This document shows positions 25,803-37,117 of a stretch of 64,000 nt of DNA, in pieces. Numbering within the stretch: the stretch's first letter is position 1; every line of letters begins with the position of its first letter. The stretch comes from Microvelia longipes (Eukaryota; Arthropoda; Insecta; Hemiptera; Veliidae). Below the pieces are notes generated by a model. That model searched no databases. It saw nothing but the letters and a program-made list of their open reading frames with translations, and was not told the DNA's origin. The DNA is taken from positions 32,722,755-32,786,754 of the forward strand of contig JACMZG010001911.1 in NCBI GenBank assembly GCA_018340805.1, written 5' to 3'. A program made the position numbers and the translations under genes.

Positions 25803-26015
25803 GCAAGGTCCTAAAGTTTATAAAGTTATATAAATACATAAAGTATATGAATTGAGATAACACTTGAAATTCGGTAGAAAAAAAAATCGGATACTTTTTA
25901 CGTACTAAGGTAGGTTTCCCTCAGTGATTTTCCTCACATCTTCAGATTATCTTCGCTTATCCTTAGAATGTCATGTTTACAAATAATACTTTAATACAAA
26001 TTATACTAAATAACG

Positions 26016-26018
<3 letters not shown>

Positions 26019-26083
<65 letters not shown>

Positions 26084-26091
26084 TATATATC
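26019..26091. repeat. (TA)n microsatellite
   Basis: About 70 bp of nearly pure TA. Confidence 0.97.
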
Positions 26092-26835
26092 TGAGTGTTT
26101 GTGTTTACTGTCAAGGTATGTAAACGTTCCTTCCTTATGGCAGACCATAATTTTCAATACTAATACTTATATCAAACCTTCATTTTCTTTGGGAAAGTAT
26201 GCAGAGCATATCATACGGAAATATTTACTATAAATGTCTGCTTAGTTGAAAAAAAATATATTAAAAAGCATTCTAATTGAACTTTAGTTTCAATTAGAAT
26301 CCTATATATATAGTATTTTTCTTAATGGCCAAGCAGCCATTAAAGCTCAAAGTTAACTCTTTGCTTGGCAGGGAGAAAACCTTCTGAACCTTCACTAAAT
26401 AAAGGGTGTAACAATCAGGTAGGAGCATGTAAAATGGAAAATATTTTTACCTGAAAATAATTATATTTTTGAAGCAACCTACCTAGAGAGGTTAAGGTTA
26501 GGTCAACGTTAATGTACACTATTTTTCGACTATTTTGCCTTAAATTAAGTAAAATTGAGTATGTATTGAAATCTATGAAGTGATAAGGACTAAGAGCGGT
26601 TATCCATCTTAACATCAAGGCGCATAAGGTTATACAATTGCAACCTTCCCACTAGTTTAAAATTTTAAAATAAACAAGTTTATTTATTCGTAATTTTATT
26701 TTAGTTAGTCAGTAATCATATTTTATTCTTTTAAGATTTAACTTGCGAGAATAAGATTAATTTGCGAGAATAAGAACAGTGCTGTGATTATGTCTAAACT
26801 ATTCAACCTATGTAATCATTGATTGAATTCCTTCC

Positions 26836-26965
26836 GTATAGGAAGGTAACCATAGCTGTTTTTTTAGCGAATTTCCTTTCGGAAATTCGGCTAATGGGAT
26901 AGGCGTCATGGCGGAATTCGAACCTCGGACCACGACACAAATCCGTTTCAGAGGTCCCTTATGAC
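26836..26965 (-). mobile_element. tRNA-like SINE, family A
   Basis: On the minus strand 'gaaacggatttgtgtcgtgg' leads to a Pol III B-box-like GAGGTTCGAATTCC, then 'catgacgcctatcccatt' and 'ggaaattcgctaaaa'. The same blocks in the same order, opposite orientation, occur at 30896-31005. Two copies plus a B box support a tRNA-derived SINE. Confidence 0.6.
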
Positions 26966-26984
26966 GAAAAAATACGTTTCGCGA

Positions 26985-26992
26985 GATATATA

Positions 26993-27052
<60 letters not shown>

Positions 27053-27053
27053 C

Positions 27054-27084
<31 letters not shown>

Positions 27085-27088
27085 GTAT
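26985..27088. repeat. (TA)n microsatellite
   Basis: About 100 bp of TA with a few ATAC/ATCT interruptions, next to an R1 fragment (27115-27260). This repeats the R1-microsatellite association seen elsewhere. Confidence 0.97.
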
Positions 27089-27114
27089 TTCTAGACACTT
27101 TCTTGTAACACTCT

Positions 27115-27260
27115 ATCTTTCGAACGGATTAATATTTTTTAACCAAACTTGGTACAAAATCAACCTTTAGGAGGACACGAACCCTATTGAAAACCAGGTT
27201 TTTGTGACGTCATTAACCCGGTTTGCTGAGTCAGCGAAATTTTCAAAAAATCGGCAAAAT
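27115..27260 (-). repeat. R1-related fragment
   Basis: 'aaccaaacttggtacaaaatcaacc', then 'tttgtgacgtcattaaccc' and 'gagtcagcgaaattttcaaaaaatc', are the reverse complement of R1's central blocks. Confidence 0.6.
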
Positions 27261-27299
27261 TCAAGGTTATTATTTTTTGCCGCAAAAAAGGTCAATATT

Positions 27300-27930
27300 T
27301 ATGTTTTTTGAAACGCTGAATCGAATGAAACCGGTCCGAAGTCCAAAAAACCATTGTAAATTACCAAAAACCAAAATTTAGGTCGATAAAAAATAAATTT
27401 CGAGTAGGGTGTCGTTTTCGATGTATTTTTGGGCGCTGAATCGAATGAAACCGGTCCGAAGTCGATACGACCACTCTAAGTGACCAAAAAGTCCAAAAAT
27501 CCCCAAAAATCCATTGTAAATTGCCAAAAACCAAAATTTAGGCCGATAAAAAATAAATTTCGAGTACGGTGTCGTTTCGATGTATTTTTAGGCGCTGAAT
27601 CGAATGAAACCGGTCCGAAGTCGATACGACCACTCTAAGTTACCAAAAAGGCGAAAAACCACAAAAATTATCGAAAACCAAAATTTAGGCCGATAAAAAA
27701 TAAATTTCGAGTACGGTGTCGTTTTCGATGTATTTTTAGGCGCTGAATCGAATGAAACCGGTCCGAAGTCGATACGACCACTCTAAGTTACCAAAAAGGC
27801 GAAAAACCACAAAAATTATCGAAAACCAAAATTTAGGCCGATAAAAAATAAATTTCGTTGGGTGTCGTTTTCTATGTTTTTTGGGCCTCTGAGTTGAATG
27901 GCAGTGGTCCGGAGTCAATACGAGCACTCA
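27300..27930. repeat. ~150-bp tandem array
   Basis: Five consecutive units, each with 'gaatgaaaccggtccgaag', 'accaaaatttaggccgataa' and 'ggtgtcgttttcgatgtat'. Unit starts at 27314, 27434, 27593, 27741 and about 27884 give periods of 120, 159, 148 and ~143 bp. The third and fourth units are nearly identical and the last is the most diverged. It runs directly into a tRNA-like B box (27895-27970). Confidence 0.9.
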
Positions 27931-27970
27931 AACTCAGGGTACCTGGGTTCAAATCCTGGTAGGGACGATC
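27895..27970 (+). mobile_element. tRNA-like (B box) sequence at the array edge
   Basis: 'acctgggttcaaatcctggt' is a T-arm with one mismatch and a good Pol III B box. The preceding 'cagtggtccggagtcaatacga' may be a degraded A-box half. There is no full cloverleaf, so it is more likely the head of a SINE than a tRNA gene. Confidence 0.45.
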
Positions 27971-28017
27971 AATTTTTATCGTTTTTTTTACTTAATATAA
28001 GTTTACAACTAAAAATA

Positions 28018-28175
28018 ATTCTGGCGCGGTGGTCCGCATGTCGGGCGAATTTCCTTTGGATGCGTGTTTCCGTGCTTTTTACACTATATAAGTTTACAAC
28101 TACTAAATAAATAATTCCGGCGCGGTGGTCCGCTGTCGGGCGAATTTCATGTAGAGTTCGTGTTTCCGTGCTTAA
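28018..28175 (+). mobile_element. SINE-like repeat, family B, two tandem pieces
   Basis: 'ggcgcggtggtccgc..gtcgggcgaattt' followed by 'gtgtttccgtgct' occurs twice here (28020 and 28116) and once inverted at 28345-28455. The inverted copy shares 'gtagttgtaaacttatatag'. The GC-rich head contrasts with the surrounding AT-rich DNA. Confidence 0.6.
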
Positions 28176-28177
28176 CA

Positions 28178-28300
28178 ACCCATTTCTTGCTTAAGGTTCC
28201 GGTTTATGCTTTAGAACCTAAGCAGTTACTCGATTGTCAAGCACTGCTCGTAACTCATTTTGTCTGTATTTTTCAAAGGAAATGCGCATAATTATCCAGT
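28178..28300. mobile_element. Fold-back family piece ('tttcttgcttaaggttccgg')
   Basis: The blocks 'tgcttaaggttccggtttatgctttag', 'gcagttactcgattgtcaa' and 'caaaggaaatgcgcata' recur in pieces at 35990-36520. That places both in one diverged fold-back family related to 6360-6755. Confidence 0.45.
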
Positions 28301-28344
28301 TGGTTGTTCAAAACTATGCCTATAAAATTAGAAGTACACACTAT

Positions 28345-28455
28345 TATTTCCGGAATTATTTATTTAGTAGTTGTAAACTTATATAGTGTAAAAAGCACGG
28401 AAACACGCATCCAAAGGAAATTCGCCCGACATGCGGACCACCGCGCCAGAATTTT
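28345..28455 (-). mobile_element. SINE-like repeat, family B, inverted copy
   Basis: Reverse complement of 28018-28110 over about 90 bp, including 'aaaagcacggaaacacgc' and 'gcggaccaccgcgcca'. Read frames through it are not coding. Confidence 0.6.
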
Positions 28456-28675
28456 TTATTTTTACGTAGACCTCCTAAAAATTAATTTGAACTTTACGCA
28501 TTGGTCTTATTAGAAACGTGCGTCCTAATCTATGAATGGAAAAAAACTTTGTCAAGTAAGTAGAAGAAAAGGGCATTGACTTCCTTAGAAAATCCTGTAT
28601 AAAAAAAGCGGCTACTGCAATACAAATAATGTCAGCAGAAGTTGATAAAGAAAGCAGCAGAAGTTGATAAAAATA

Positions 28676-28925
28676 AAGAAGAAGAATTACAGAGTGGAGA
28701 GCTGAACATAAATGCATTGGCTAAGCTGCTGGAATTGAAACTGAAACCAGTAAAGGATAATTCTGCTAGGATTAAAGCAGATGTCTTAAAAATAAGATTT
28801 AAGCTTGAGGATGTCTAAAATAGCAATAGGGAGTTGAACTAAAGAGTATGTCTGTTTGAAGAGAACTCTGATTTGTTGAATGAGAGAGTGGAAATACTTG
28901 AATGTAAACAAAGGAGCTCTAAGGT
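28676..28925 (+). pseudogene. LINE ORF1 relic, coiled-coil protein
   Basis: Conceptual translation, broken by stops near 28817 and 28841, shows heptad-like leucine and charged residues (EELQSGELNINALAKLLEL, later LFEENSDLLNERVEILE). This is the coiled-coil style of the first ORF of many non-LTR retrotransposons. It sits just upstream of endonuclease remnants in the same orientation, which supports ORF1 identity. No RNA-binding motif survives. In a living element it would package the retrotransposon RNA. Confidence 0.5.
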
Positions 28926-29017
28926 TGGGATAAACTAGCAGAGTTAGTAAAATGTGACCGAACCAAACTTAAAACCAAGATGGAGAAGGAAGCATGACTA
29001 GACCCAGGAGCGGCGGG

Positions 29018-29780
29018 AAATACTGTCACCATCCTATGCTACAATGTGAATGCTTTACAGGGCAAACTTAATAATGATGAGCTGATTGAAATGATTGCCA
29101 GTGTAGATGTGTTCATATTGACGGAAACATTCATTGAAGCTACAAGTACAGACGGTATAGATAAATTCTTCAAACTTTATGAGATTCAAATAGCTCCTGC
29201 TTCTAGAAAATTTGTAAAAGGAAGAGCTAGGGATTTGTTTTAGGTGTTAAAAATAAACTTTGCCAAGGTATTGAATTTTCATTTATAAAAAAAGTTATTA
29301 CATAAGTATAAGAATCACTATTTTGAGCGAGGATATTTCTTTTTTTTGTAATACCAGTTTATTTGAACAAAGACAATTGGGTTGTGGATTTTGATTCTCT
29401 AAAAAATTTTCAAGAAATTTTTAACTTAGAAAATAAAAGTCTTTTTTACATGGGCGATTCTAACTGTAGATTAGGAAAAGAGCAATCCCTACCCAAGGAG
29501 GTAATGGATCCATGCGATCACGTATTTAGCCCAAGAGATAAATGTAGTTCTAAATCGAGTAAGCTCTTGGAATGGTTAGAAAATAATGATTTAATTGCGC
29601 TAATTGGTAGGACAAGTGGAGATATGGACGGTAAATTCACTTAAATTTCTAGTAATGGGGCATCTGTGATAGATCTTCGTTGTATTTCTCAATATCTTTT
29701 GAATTGTGTTAGTGAATTCACTGTGGTGTCTCAGCACCTTTCTGACCACTTACCTATAAAGCTAACTTTGAATTGGAACC
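29018..29780 (+). pseudogene. Non-LTR retrotransposon APE endonuclease relic
   Basis: Pieces of an apurinic-endonuclease-like (EEP) domain lie in order. An N-terminal ILCYNVNALQGKL is followed by VFILTETF (catalytic Glu motif) at 29046-29243. Then YMGDSNCRLG (usually GDFN.R.G) at 29363-29644, and SVIDLRCIS plus LSDHLPIKLTL (the SDH signature) up to about 29775. A frameshift or deletion lies at 29243-29363 and an in-frame TAA ends the third piece at 29642-29644. In a live element this domain nicks the target DNA for reverse transcription. The order is that of APE-class LINEs (L2, CR1, RTE, Jockey and relatives); I cannot name the clade. Confidence 0.8.
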
Positions 29781-30149
29781 ATGATTTTGACCTTAATTCT
29801 AAGTTTGATGTTACCAATAACTTTTCTCCTAAACTTAAATGGTATAATGAATTAAAAGAAATATATCAAAGCAGAGTTACACAGAATATTTTAATTCATA
29901 AGAATGAAATAAGTGTCAACTGTGTTCAAGGCAAAGTAAATGTGATAAAGAACATTATACACACAGTGGCCAATCAGAGCAAAGGTGGTAAGAGTTACAA
30001 TTTATGTTACAATTTAAGAGATAGGGTATTTGGTTATTATGTTTGACTTAGTGAGAAAGTCTGATTTAGAAATGCATAGAAGAGATAAGAAACAAATATA
30101 ATAAGATATGTAACGAAAAAAAAAGAAAAAAAGAAAATATTCTATAGTA

Positions 30150-30650
30150 ATTTATGTTTCAGGTTTAAAGATGTCAAAGATTCTAAAGATTTGTGGAAAA
30201 TAGCAAATCAATACAAAGAGAAAAAATGTGTCATAAGTGAAAATATTAAACCAGAAGCTTGGGTAAACCATTTTTATAATCTTCTCAACAATGGTATAAA
30301 CAGAGAGATAATAAATGTAGAATACTCTAATTTAATAGTAATAGACATTGTACTGGATAAAGAGATAACAATAAAGAATTAAACATGGCTTTAAAAAAGA
30401 AAAAACCTGGTAAAGCAGCTGGCCCAGATCAAATCCCTTATGAATTTTATGAACACGCACCTCTATCAATGCATGAGTTAATGGTTAACCTTTTTAACAA
30501 TATTTTAGATAGAGCATGGAGAAGTACTGTCTTTTTTCAAAAAAATCCATTTACATCAAAAGGTGATGTAAACCTACCATCCAACTATCAAGGGATTTCA
30601 CTGCTTGACACAATTGATAAACTAATCCTAATTAATTTTGTTAATTAGAG
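30150..30650 (+). pseudogene. Non-LTR reverse transcriptase relic, truncated
   Basis: The 30191-30382 frame (LWKIANQYKEKK ... AWVNHFYNLLNNG) is the linker typically found between endonuclease and RT. After a frameshift, 30385-30648 reads KKKKPGKAAGPDQIPYEFY ... LPSNYQGISLLDTIDKLI, the finger motifs of a LINE RT (K.GKA.GPD and NYRGISLL). The palm with the YxDD catalytic box is missing. The frame stops at 30646-30648 and a tRNA-like SINE follows at once, so the element is 3'-truncated or interrupted and inactive. Confidence 0.85.
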
Positions 30651-30745
30651 TGGTGGTGGACCTCGTGGTCGAGGTCGTTAGAGCGTTAGTCTATACACTA
30701 ACTTTTGACATTTCGGAGGTCTGGGGTTCGCATCCCAGATTACGC
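30650..30745 (+). mobile_element. tRNA-derived SINE head (Leu/Ser-like)
   Basis: An A-box-like TGGTCGAGGTCGTTAGAGCG precedes an anticodon-type stem TTAGT/ACTAA around CTATAC. A long variable region follows, then a strong T arm with CTGGG/CCCAG around GTTCGCAT. The long variable arm resembles tRNA-Leu/Ser. The acceptor stem does not pair, so this is SINE- or pseudogene-like rather than a working tRNA. It abuts the truncated RT exactly. Confidence 0.6.
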
Positions 30746-30895
30746 TCTCAGTTTATACAAGATTATTGTTTAAATAAATTATCGCCAACTTTAAATTACA
30801 CTTTGAGCGTAAAGGTTGCCTCTACCGTCAGAGGTGGTTCCTAAAGAGATTATACCTGATATGCCGCAAGGCTCTAAACAGATATTATTATTATT

Positions 30896-31005
30896 ATAAT
30901 ACTACAATTTTTGAAACGGATTTTGGCCATAGGTTTGACTCTCGCCGTGACGCTCATCCCATTTGCGATTTTTTCCAAAGGAAATTCGCTAAAAGGTGCA
31001 ACTTA
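30896..31005 (+). mobile_element. tRNA-like SINE, family A, second copy
   Basis: 'tgaaacggattttggccatagg', then 'tttgactctcgccgtgacgc', 'tcccatttgcgatt' and 'aaaggaaattcgctaaaa' match the minus-strand copy at 26836-26965. Confidence 0.6.
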
Positions 31006-31745
31006 AAAAATTAAATACTTTCCGGACTGACTTTCCATTGACCTATTTCAATAAGAGTTTAAAAATTAAGTTCAATCATCTCACCGGATTTTCTTGTTTA
31101 TTAATTTGACGGATGGATTAAATAAATGGAGCGAGAGGATAAACTCAAGAAGTGGTTAAGTAGAATATTCAGTGGCTCAAAAAACTGATTTACTTGAATC
31201 ATCCCCTCTCCATCTCTTCTATCTCTTTATTTCCTTAAAACCTTCCATCTAAATCCAAATTTAGTCAATCGGAAACCTCTCGGAAAAATATTTTTCCCTT
31301 AACTTGTTTAGGAACACCTAAAATGGTATTACTAAACGAGCTTAACCCAAGGTCAAACGAGAAGAGAAATACTAAGTAAATTGAAATAAAAAATGCATGT
31401 GCTGTGTTATCTTAGTGACAATAAAAATAAGATACTTCTAAAATGTTTTAGGTAAAATTTTGATTAAAATTTATGTTAGATTCAAATACTATTTTTTTGA
31501 AATAAACTTATTTTCAATAAAAATACACGTATATTAAAAACATTCCTTTTCTAATAACGTAGTTATAAGATAAAGTATTGTTTTAGTTTTATTTTTGTAA
31601 ATTATTATCATTATGTTAGAGCCTGACCTTCGAGAGAAATATCTATTTGGAATGCGCTAGCGTCAAATTTATTTGTGCTACTTCTATTTTGATTTTAACA
31701 AAAACTTATTAGATATCTATAGTATATCTACAGCTGATAAAGTTA
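31006..31745. other. Intergenic, no recognisable feature
   Basis: AT-rich sequence without supported features. Confidence 0.45.
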
Positions 31746-31749
31746 ATAA

Positions 31750-31870
31750 AGTCTATTATCTTGGATGTACAGCCATCCAGGCATTGAACACGCTCGATGC
31801 TACTTATCTCTTATGACCCTACACATATCATGGATGCACATGTCGTATTGAAACGAAACTTGGTGTCCAT
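31750..31870 (-). mobile_element. 5S-related SINE-like fragment
   Basis: 'gccatccaggcattgaacac' followed by 'gctcgatgctacttatctctt' on the plus strand is the complement of a 5S-like stretch (AAGT-AGCATCGAGC-GTTCAATGCCTGGATGGC). It matches the better preserved copy at 37233-37289. The 'gtagcgag' tail is not seen. Confidence 0.5.
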
Positions 31871-32225
31871 TACGTAAAGGAATGAATTCATGGCTTTATT
31901 TATTCTATAAATTACAAATTTTTGTAGGAAAATATCAGTTTTCAAGTCTACTATATGGCTAGAGCCGTCTGGAGGAGAGTTGCTGACAATTCTGATACAA
32001 AAATTAAATATTATATTAAATTAAATAGAAATATTTTTGTTAACTTCAAAGTTTAATTGATTTTTTGCTAATGTACCTTATTCTATGTTGCCAAGATTAA
32101 TTTGTATAGTCGGCAACTATACTATAACGTAAAGATATACATTTCTACCAAATTTCAACACTATTAAATTATTTTTCATTTTTTCACATTTTCTTGAAAC
32201 ACGTACACAATTCATTCAATATAAT

Positions 32226-32490
32226 TTGAACTAATGCTGATTATGAGATGAAACTTAGCACATATGTAATTCTTATACATGACGACATGCGTGTTAAATC
32301 TCAAGCCGATCAAAATATTTTTTCACGTCTTATGATTTTCTAAATTTTCGCACTGAGTCAATTATGCGGGTAAACATTTTTTCGGATAGCACAACTACAC
32401 CTATAGACTGCTTTTTACATGGTTTTAACTCTCTAGCATAAATGCAATGAGAGCTACGATGATAACAGTCAGACAACTTTGTTAATTAAT
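32226..32490 (+). repeat. R1 dispersed repeat
   Basis: It shows 'gaactaatgctgattatgag', 'cttatgattttctaaattttcgc', 'agcacaactacacctatag' and 'gctacgatgataacagtc' in the usual R1 order. The copy is 3'-shortened. Confidence 0.7.
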
Positions 32491-34080
32491 TACATTTATA
32501 GGATAAGCTCTCTTAAACTAACAGTAGAAGCATAACAGATTGGCTTTCAAATTTCATGATGGACTAGGAATGAAAACCTTCTTTCATTTTTTTTTCTTAG
32601 AGGGCTAAGTATCTCATATGACCATAATTATATGAAATCAAATAATTTCATTTATGGGGTAAGCTCTCTATACTTATAATAAAAGTATAATAGATATCAA
32701 CCATAATGATTTTCTGATTACTCCATATTTATCCTCAACCATACACTTACCTCTTAAATTGTAACAAAAAGCACGGTTTTTATCAACTATAATAAATTCT
32801 TTGTTGTTCAATATTTGAACACCAAGAAACAGAAGGGTTGGAAGTATTTTCCAGTAAGTGATTTTCTCTATCAAGTAAAAGAATATAAGAAACCGTGTTC
32901 AAGTATCAGTGAACATTTCAAGTACTCCTTGTGTGCTAGAGTGGGTGGGGGTGAGGGGATGTATTTTTCTTATCTAATAACCATCTGGAAGTGAATTTTC
33001 TACAACCCCTTTTATGACCTACTCGTAATTATTGACTCCAAAAGAGATTTTTTTCTCGAAACCCACGGAAACTCTATTACCTGCGATCCAACCAGAAGTC
33101 ACGTTTCCTTCCAAACCACTTCCAATTTTTTATTATTTCTCTCCCTCCCTCTTCAAGTTTGCTCCCTTTATTGTCAACAAATAATGAAATTTCTTCCAAT
33201 TTTATTTGATTCTGTTTATTATGGGAAAAACTCAATCAATTGATAATTTTACAATTTATATGCGCATAACAATATAAACTTTTAAAAAAATTACCTTACT
33301 TAAAAGTTTTAAATTTATTTTTTCAACTAAAAATATTTCAATAAGCTTTTATAAGAAATATGCAAATAACAATGCGGTACCAACATTTCTGTGTTCTAGA
33401 TTTCTTAGAATTGCTTGTTTGTTTAGACATTGATGGTAGCGCTTAATGAAAATATATTTTGCATGATAAGAAAGATTTCTTGTGCTCCCGCTGGTCCAAT
33501 TGAATATCAATATCGACCTCTATTCAAATATAAATAAATTCGTGTTTTTATGTACCATGTATATTAGAATAGAGTTTTAAATAATATCGAATACAGCTTG
33601 TATTTAAAGTTAGATTATCCGGTTCAAAAATTGCTGTAGTTTGAAAATTTATTCCTATGTATATGTGGAAAAAATAGATATTATATTTAAATATTATATG
33701 TTAATGATTCTTAGGAGGAATAGTCCTAAAATAATAAATAACACTAATTTTGCCGGGCTTTCGATATAATTTTATCTTTTTAAGATATCTTCTTTTAAAA
33801 TTATGAAAAATGAATTTATTTAATTAATTTAACAAATATTACATAAATAAAACAATTTTACAAATTTTATATAGTTGCTTAAAGATAGATGTTTGGAAAA
33901 CAACTATAGAGTAACAGACAAAACATTCTGTTAAAAATAAAAAAGGTAACAAGGTAGTTTAGGTACATTAAATTCTAAACAGAAATCTACAATTAAAATA
34001 TTGGGTATAATAACTATTATTATTATATTCTTCAGTTATACCATAGTTATAAAGTTTTACCATAGTTATGTTTGCACTAA
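32491..34080. other. Intergenic, no recognisable feature
   Basis: AT-rich. 'ttataggataagctctctta' at about 32497 is repeated in similar form at about 32650. No gene is supported. Confidence 0.45.
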
Positions 34081-34082
34081 AC

Positions 34083-34270
34083 ACCCGAAACCAAGATTTA
34101 ACCTGAATCTTTCGTTTCACTTTCAGGTGTTTTGAGACTTCTTAAGTGGTTTTACCATGTTTTCTGTCTGGCTGTTTGAGCGTTTTCTATAGTAGTTCGC
34201 AATTCGCATTGTGTTAGTTCGAAGTTAAAACTTGATACGAAAAACGAGCTGTAAGTCAAGTTGTACTATT
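34083..34270 (-). repeat. R1 dispersed repeat
   Basis: Reverse-oriented R1. The landmarks are 'cgtttcactttcaggtgttt', 'cttaagtggttttaccatg' and 'ctgtctggctg'. Confidence 0.6.
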
Positions 34271-34635
34271 CGGAAAATACTTTTCTACGTCGTCATCAAG
34301 CGTCAATAGTCGTTACCAATGACTCATTAAACATTTCAAAATTCTAATTAACACGGAAAATGGTTCGATTGATTTGAATTTTAGCAACCATGATGTTCTG
34401 TGCAGTCCCATAAAACGTGCCCCGTTGAAATAAATAACTAACATTTGTTTAGTTTTAATATAATGACATGTATACGTTTTTAATTAAAAGTAAAAAAAAA
34501 TCAGAATACCATTTAGTTAAGTTGATATGTAGCACGAGTTCATCCCGTAATATCATAAACAAGTATAGTCAGTTTAATTTTAATGAGACTTAGTAGGATC
34601 AGCACACTAACACGGTTTCTGTTGGATTAGCATTA

Positions 34636-34815
34636 TCTGGAGATAAGCAGAGTAAAATATATTTTTACTGCCTGAAGATGAGCGAGTTCGAAGATGTACC
34701 AGCATGAAGCGATTTTCATATCCTGAGGACAAGCGAAGTGATTCCGTAGTGGCGAAGATGAGCGTAGTGAATACGATGGAAGAATAAGTCACGAGATTCT
34801 CCGAACCTGTTTTAC
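34636..34815 (+). repeat. R2 repeat fragment
   Basis: Three motif copies ('gaagatgagcgagttcgaag', 'tgaggacaagcgaagtgatt', 'gaagatgagcgtagtgaata') are spaced ~60 bp apart, the R2 tail pattern. No 5S segment is visible. Confidence 0.5.
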
Positions 34816-34906
34816 ACAGAATACTTAAACAGTTATTTAAGTATTCATGTTACATTGATCAGAAAGCAATAAATATTACTTGAATAGTTGAAGACAACAA
34901 TTTATA

Positions 34907-34978
34907 TTGAAGAATCAGCTACCGTTAATACTTGCTGTTGGTACGAGCAGCAAGTAACGACGGTAGCTGATTCTTCAA
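34907..34978. repeat. Strong hairpin (~30-bp imperfect stem)
   Basis: 'ttgaagaatcagctaccgt' pairs with 'acggtagctgattcttcaa', and an inner 'acttgctgttg/cagcaagt' extends the stem. Probably a small MITE or its remnant. Confidence 0.75.
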
Positions 34979-35744
34979 TTGCTTCTTCGACTTGTGGTGA
35001 ATAAAACCTTTGTAATTTAAACAAATTATATACTCCAAGTTTGCATGGTATTGTGATTTTAAATTTTCTTTCTCGACAAGGCCTCCTTGGCTTTGGAGTC
35101 TTTCGTTTCAGCCTAGAACATCTTGTTTTACAAAACTTTTGTGGCGTAAAACTTTTTTTGCGCTCAAAGTGAGTAATAAACTATTGCTGTAGCTCATTTT
35201 ATTTTCAAAATTGACTATAAGAGCTAGCTGAGCTTCAAAATAATCTAAAACTCTGGTTTTGTGTTTAATAAATAACAAACGTAAATGTCTACTTTGTTTT
35301 TAAATTTTAAAAACTGAAGCAATATTTTTAACAATCCAGTCCGAAATTCAAGAGCTAGCTACATAATAAATAACTAAATATAACAGTAAGTTAAAAAAAA
35401 TATAAATAATATTTGAATAAATTTCAATAAGAGATACTTTATCTCATACGAAGCATGTGAGAGTAAGGGCATAATCCTGGCAAAGCAAACATACATGTAT
35501 ACTCAAACAACATCTACATCGGGACTTGTACAGGTTGGATTTATTTCATAACTTAAGTAAACATAGATATTCATATCATTTGACCTTTCCACAATCTTTC
35601 ATTAGAAAAGTATAGTCTGTTTTATTACTGGCCTTTGTATTATAAGACATGTTATTATGTTATTTTTACTTTTTCAAATGCATGTATTGTATAAAAAGAA
35701 TCGTTTGCAGCAAAAATTTGAACTAAATTAATGTTTCTCCTAAA

Positions 35745-35895
35745 TTAAGATCTTTACAGTTATCAGATTTTACAGTTTCTAGTCTTTGACTAGAAGACCT
35801 CTCGAGTGGTTTTGAGAAATTTGTCTGCGTGTCTATTATCTTTGATCACAGTGTTTATAATGGAGAGTTAAAAGTTTATTGAAAAATATAGTGTG
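35745..35895 (-). repeat. R1 dispersed repeat, degenerate
   Basis: 'gaccTCTCGAGTGGTTTTGAG' with 'tgtctattatctttgatc' and 'tggagagttaaaa' fits reverse R1, with substantial decay. Confidence 0.4.
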
Positions 35896-35989
35896 TATCT
35901 ACTTTATGAAGCTAAGATTCAGTCATGGCATTGCTCATGAATGATGAGCAATGCCAATTTTAGAGGCATAGTGTTGTATAACCAACAGA

Positions 35990-36520
35990 ATAATTATGCG
36001 TATTTCCTTTAAATATACATAAAAAATAGGTTGCGAGTAGTGTTTGATAATTGACTAACTGCTTACAGTCTATTGAATATTTTAAAAATCATGACAGGTC
36101 TGTTTTGCGCTACGCCGGTCCAAAAAAATCCCTACAAAAAGAGAGCGGGAAAAGCTTTGTAAACAAATCAGGTTATTCTACCCGTGTTTTCATGGCAATG
36201 TTATAATATTTTTTCAGTATATTTTATAATATCATTTACGTGATTAATTAGAAAACAGTTTTCAAAACGATGTAAAAACAAGAAGAACCACAAACAAAGT
36301 GAACGATTGCTTGGAAGGAGGTTATTTCCCTACAGCGGTTATAGGGTGTAGGAATTTGTGTCTGTTTTCAAGTGAGAGGTTGGACTCGACTCTTCTGATT
36401 GGTCAATTCCCCAAAATGCTTATGACCTTAGGGATTTTTAAACTATGCGATGGACTGTAGGTTGTAAAGCATAAACCGGAACCAAAAGCAAGTAATGGAA
36501 GCACGGAAGCAATCATTCTA
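35990..36520. mobile_element. Diverged fold-back element
   Basis: The left part ('tatgcgtatttcctttaaat', 'gttgcgagtagtgtttgataattgac') is the complement of 28178-28300. The right part ('gtaaagcataaaccggaacc', 'aagcaagtaatgg') matches the other end of the same sequence. The two parts are separated by ~350 bp of unrelated DNA. Confidence 0.4.
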
Positions 36521-37117
36521 AAAAAATTCCGACACCTAACTTCTAAATTTTGTCATTAGAATGGCTTTTCTAGTATCGGGATGATAGAAGAATTCCAACA
36601 CCATATTTCCTCTAATCTTTTATTCTAACCAAGTTTCCAGCTGTAACAAGATTCTAAAAGTTTGTTAGAAACAAAAACTTTGGGAAATGTAAAAACAATC
36701 TAAAAGTAAATTTGTAGAGCACGTGTCTAAGAAGAAATAAGACGAATTAAACAAACGACTCATTTACCATTTTACACTAATGACTTAAAAATTAGATAAT
36801 TTTGTTTAAACAAATAAATAAAATAAGAATAAACAGATAGGTTCTTTTAAATACAACAGAAAGTGTTAAGTTATGATTTTATTTGGTTGTTGGCATAACC
36901 TATTGTGACCAATATGACTAAATCGTGTCGCCATCGTCTTTCTAAAAAAAAAGGGAACCCTGAAACATTAAGAGTATACAAGTATTGAAGAACCCTGATG
37001 ACATTTTTTTCACTTTTCATCACATTCTATGAATTTATAAATTAAAAATTTTAAACAAGGCAAGAGCATAATTTAACACGTAAAATTAAAAAAAACTAGT
37101 ACAGACTTTTTACATAT

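Noticed and set aside
25540..25833. 97-codon frame starting at TTG
   Set aside because: Non-ATG start, no domain, ends in a simple hairpin repeat; no support as a gene.
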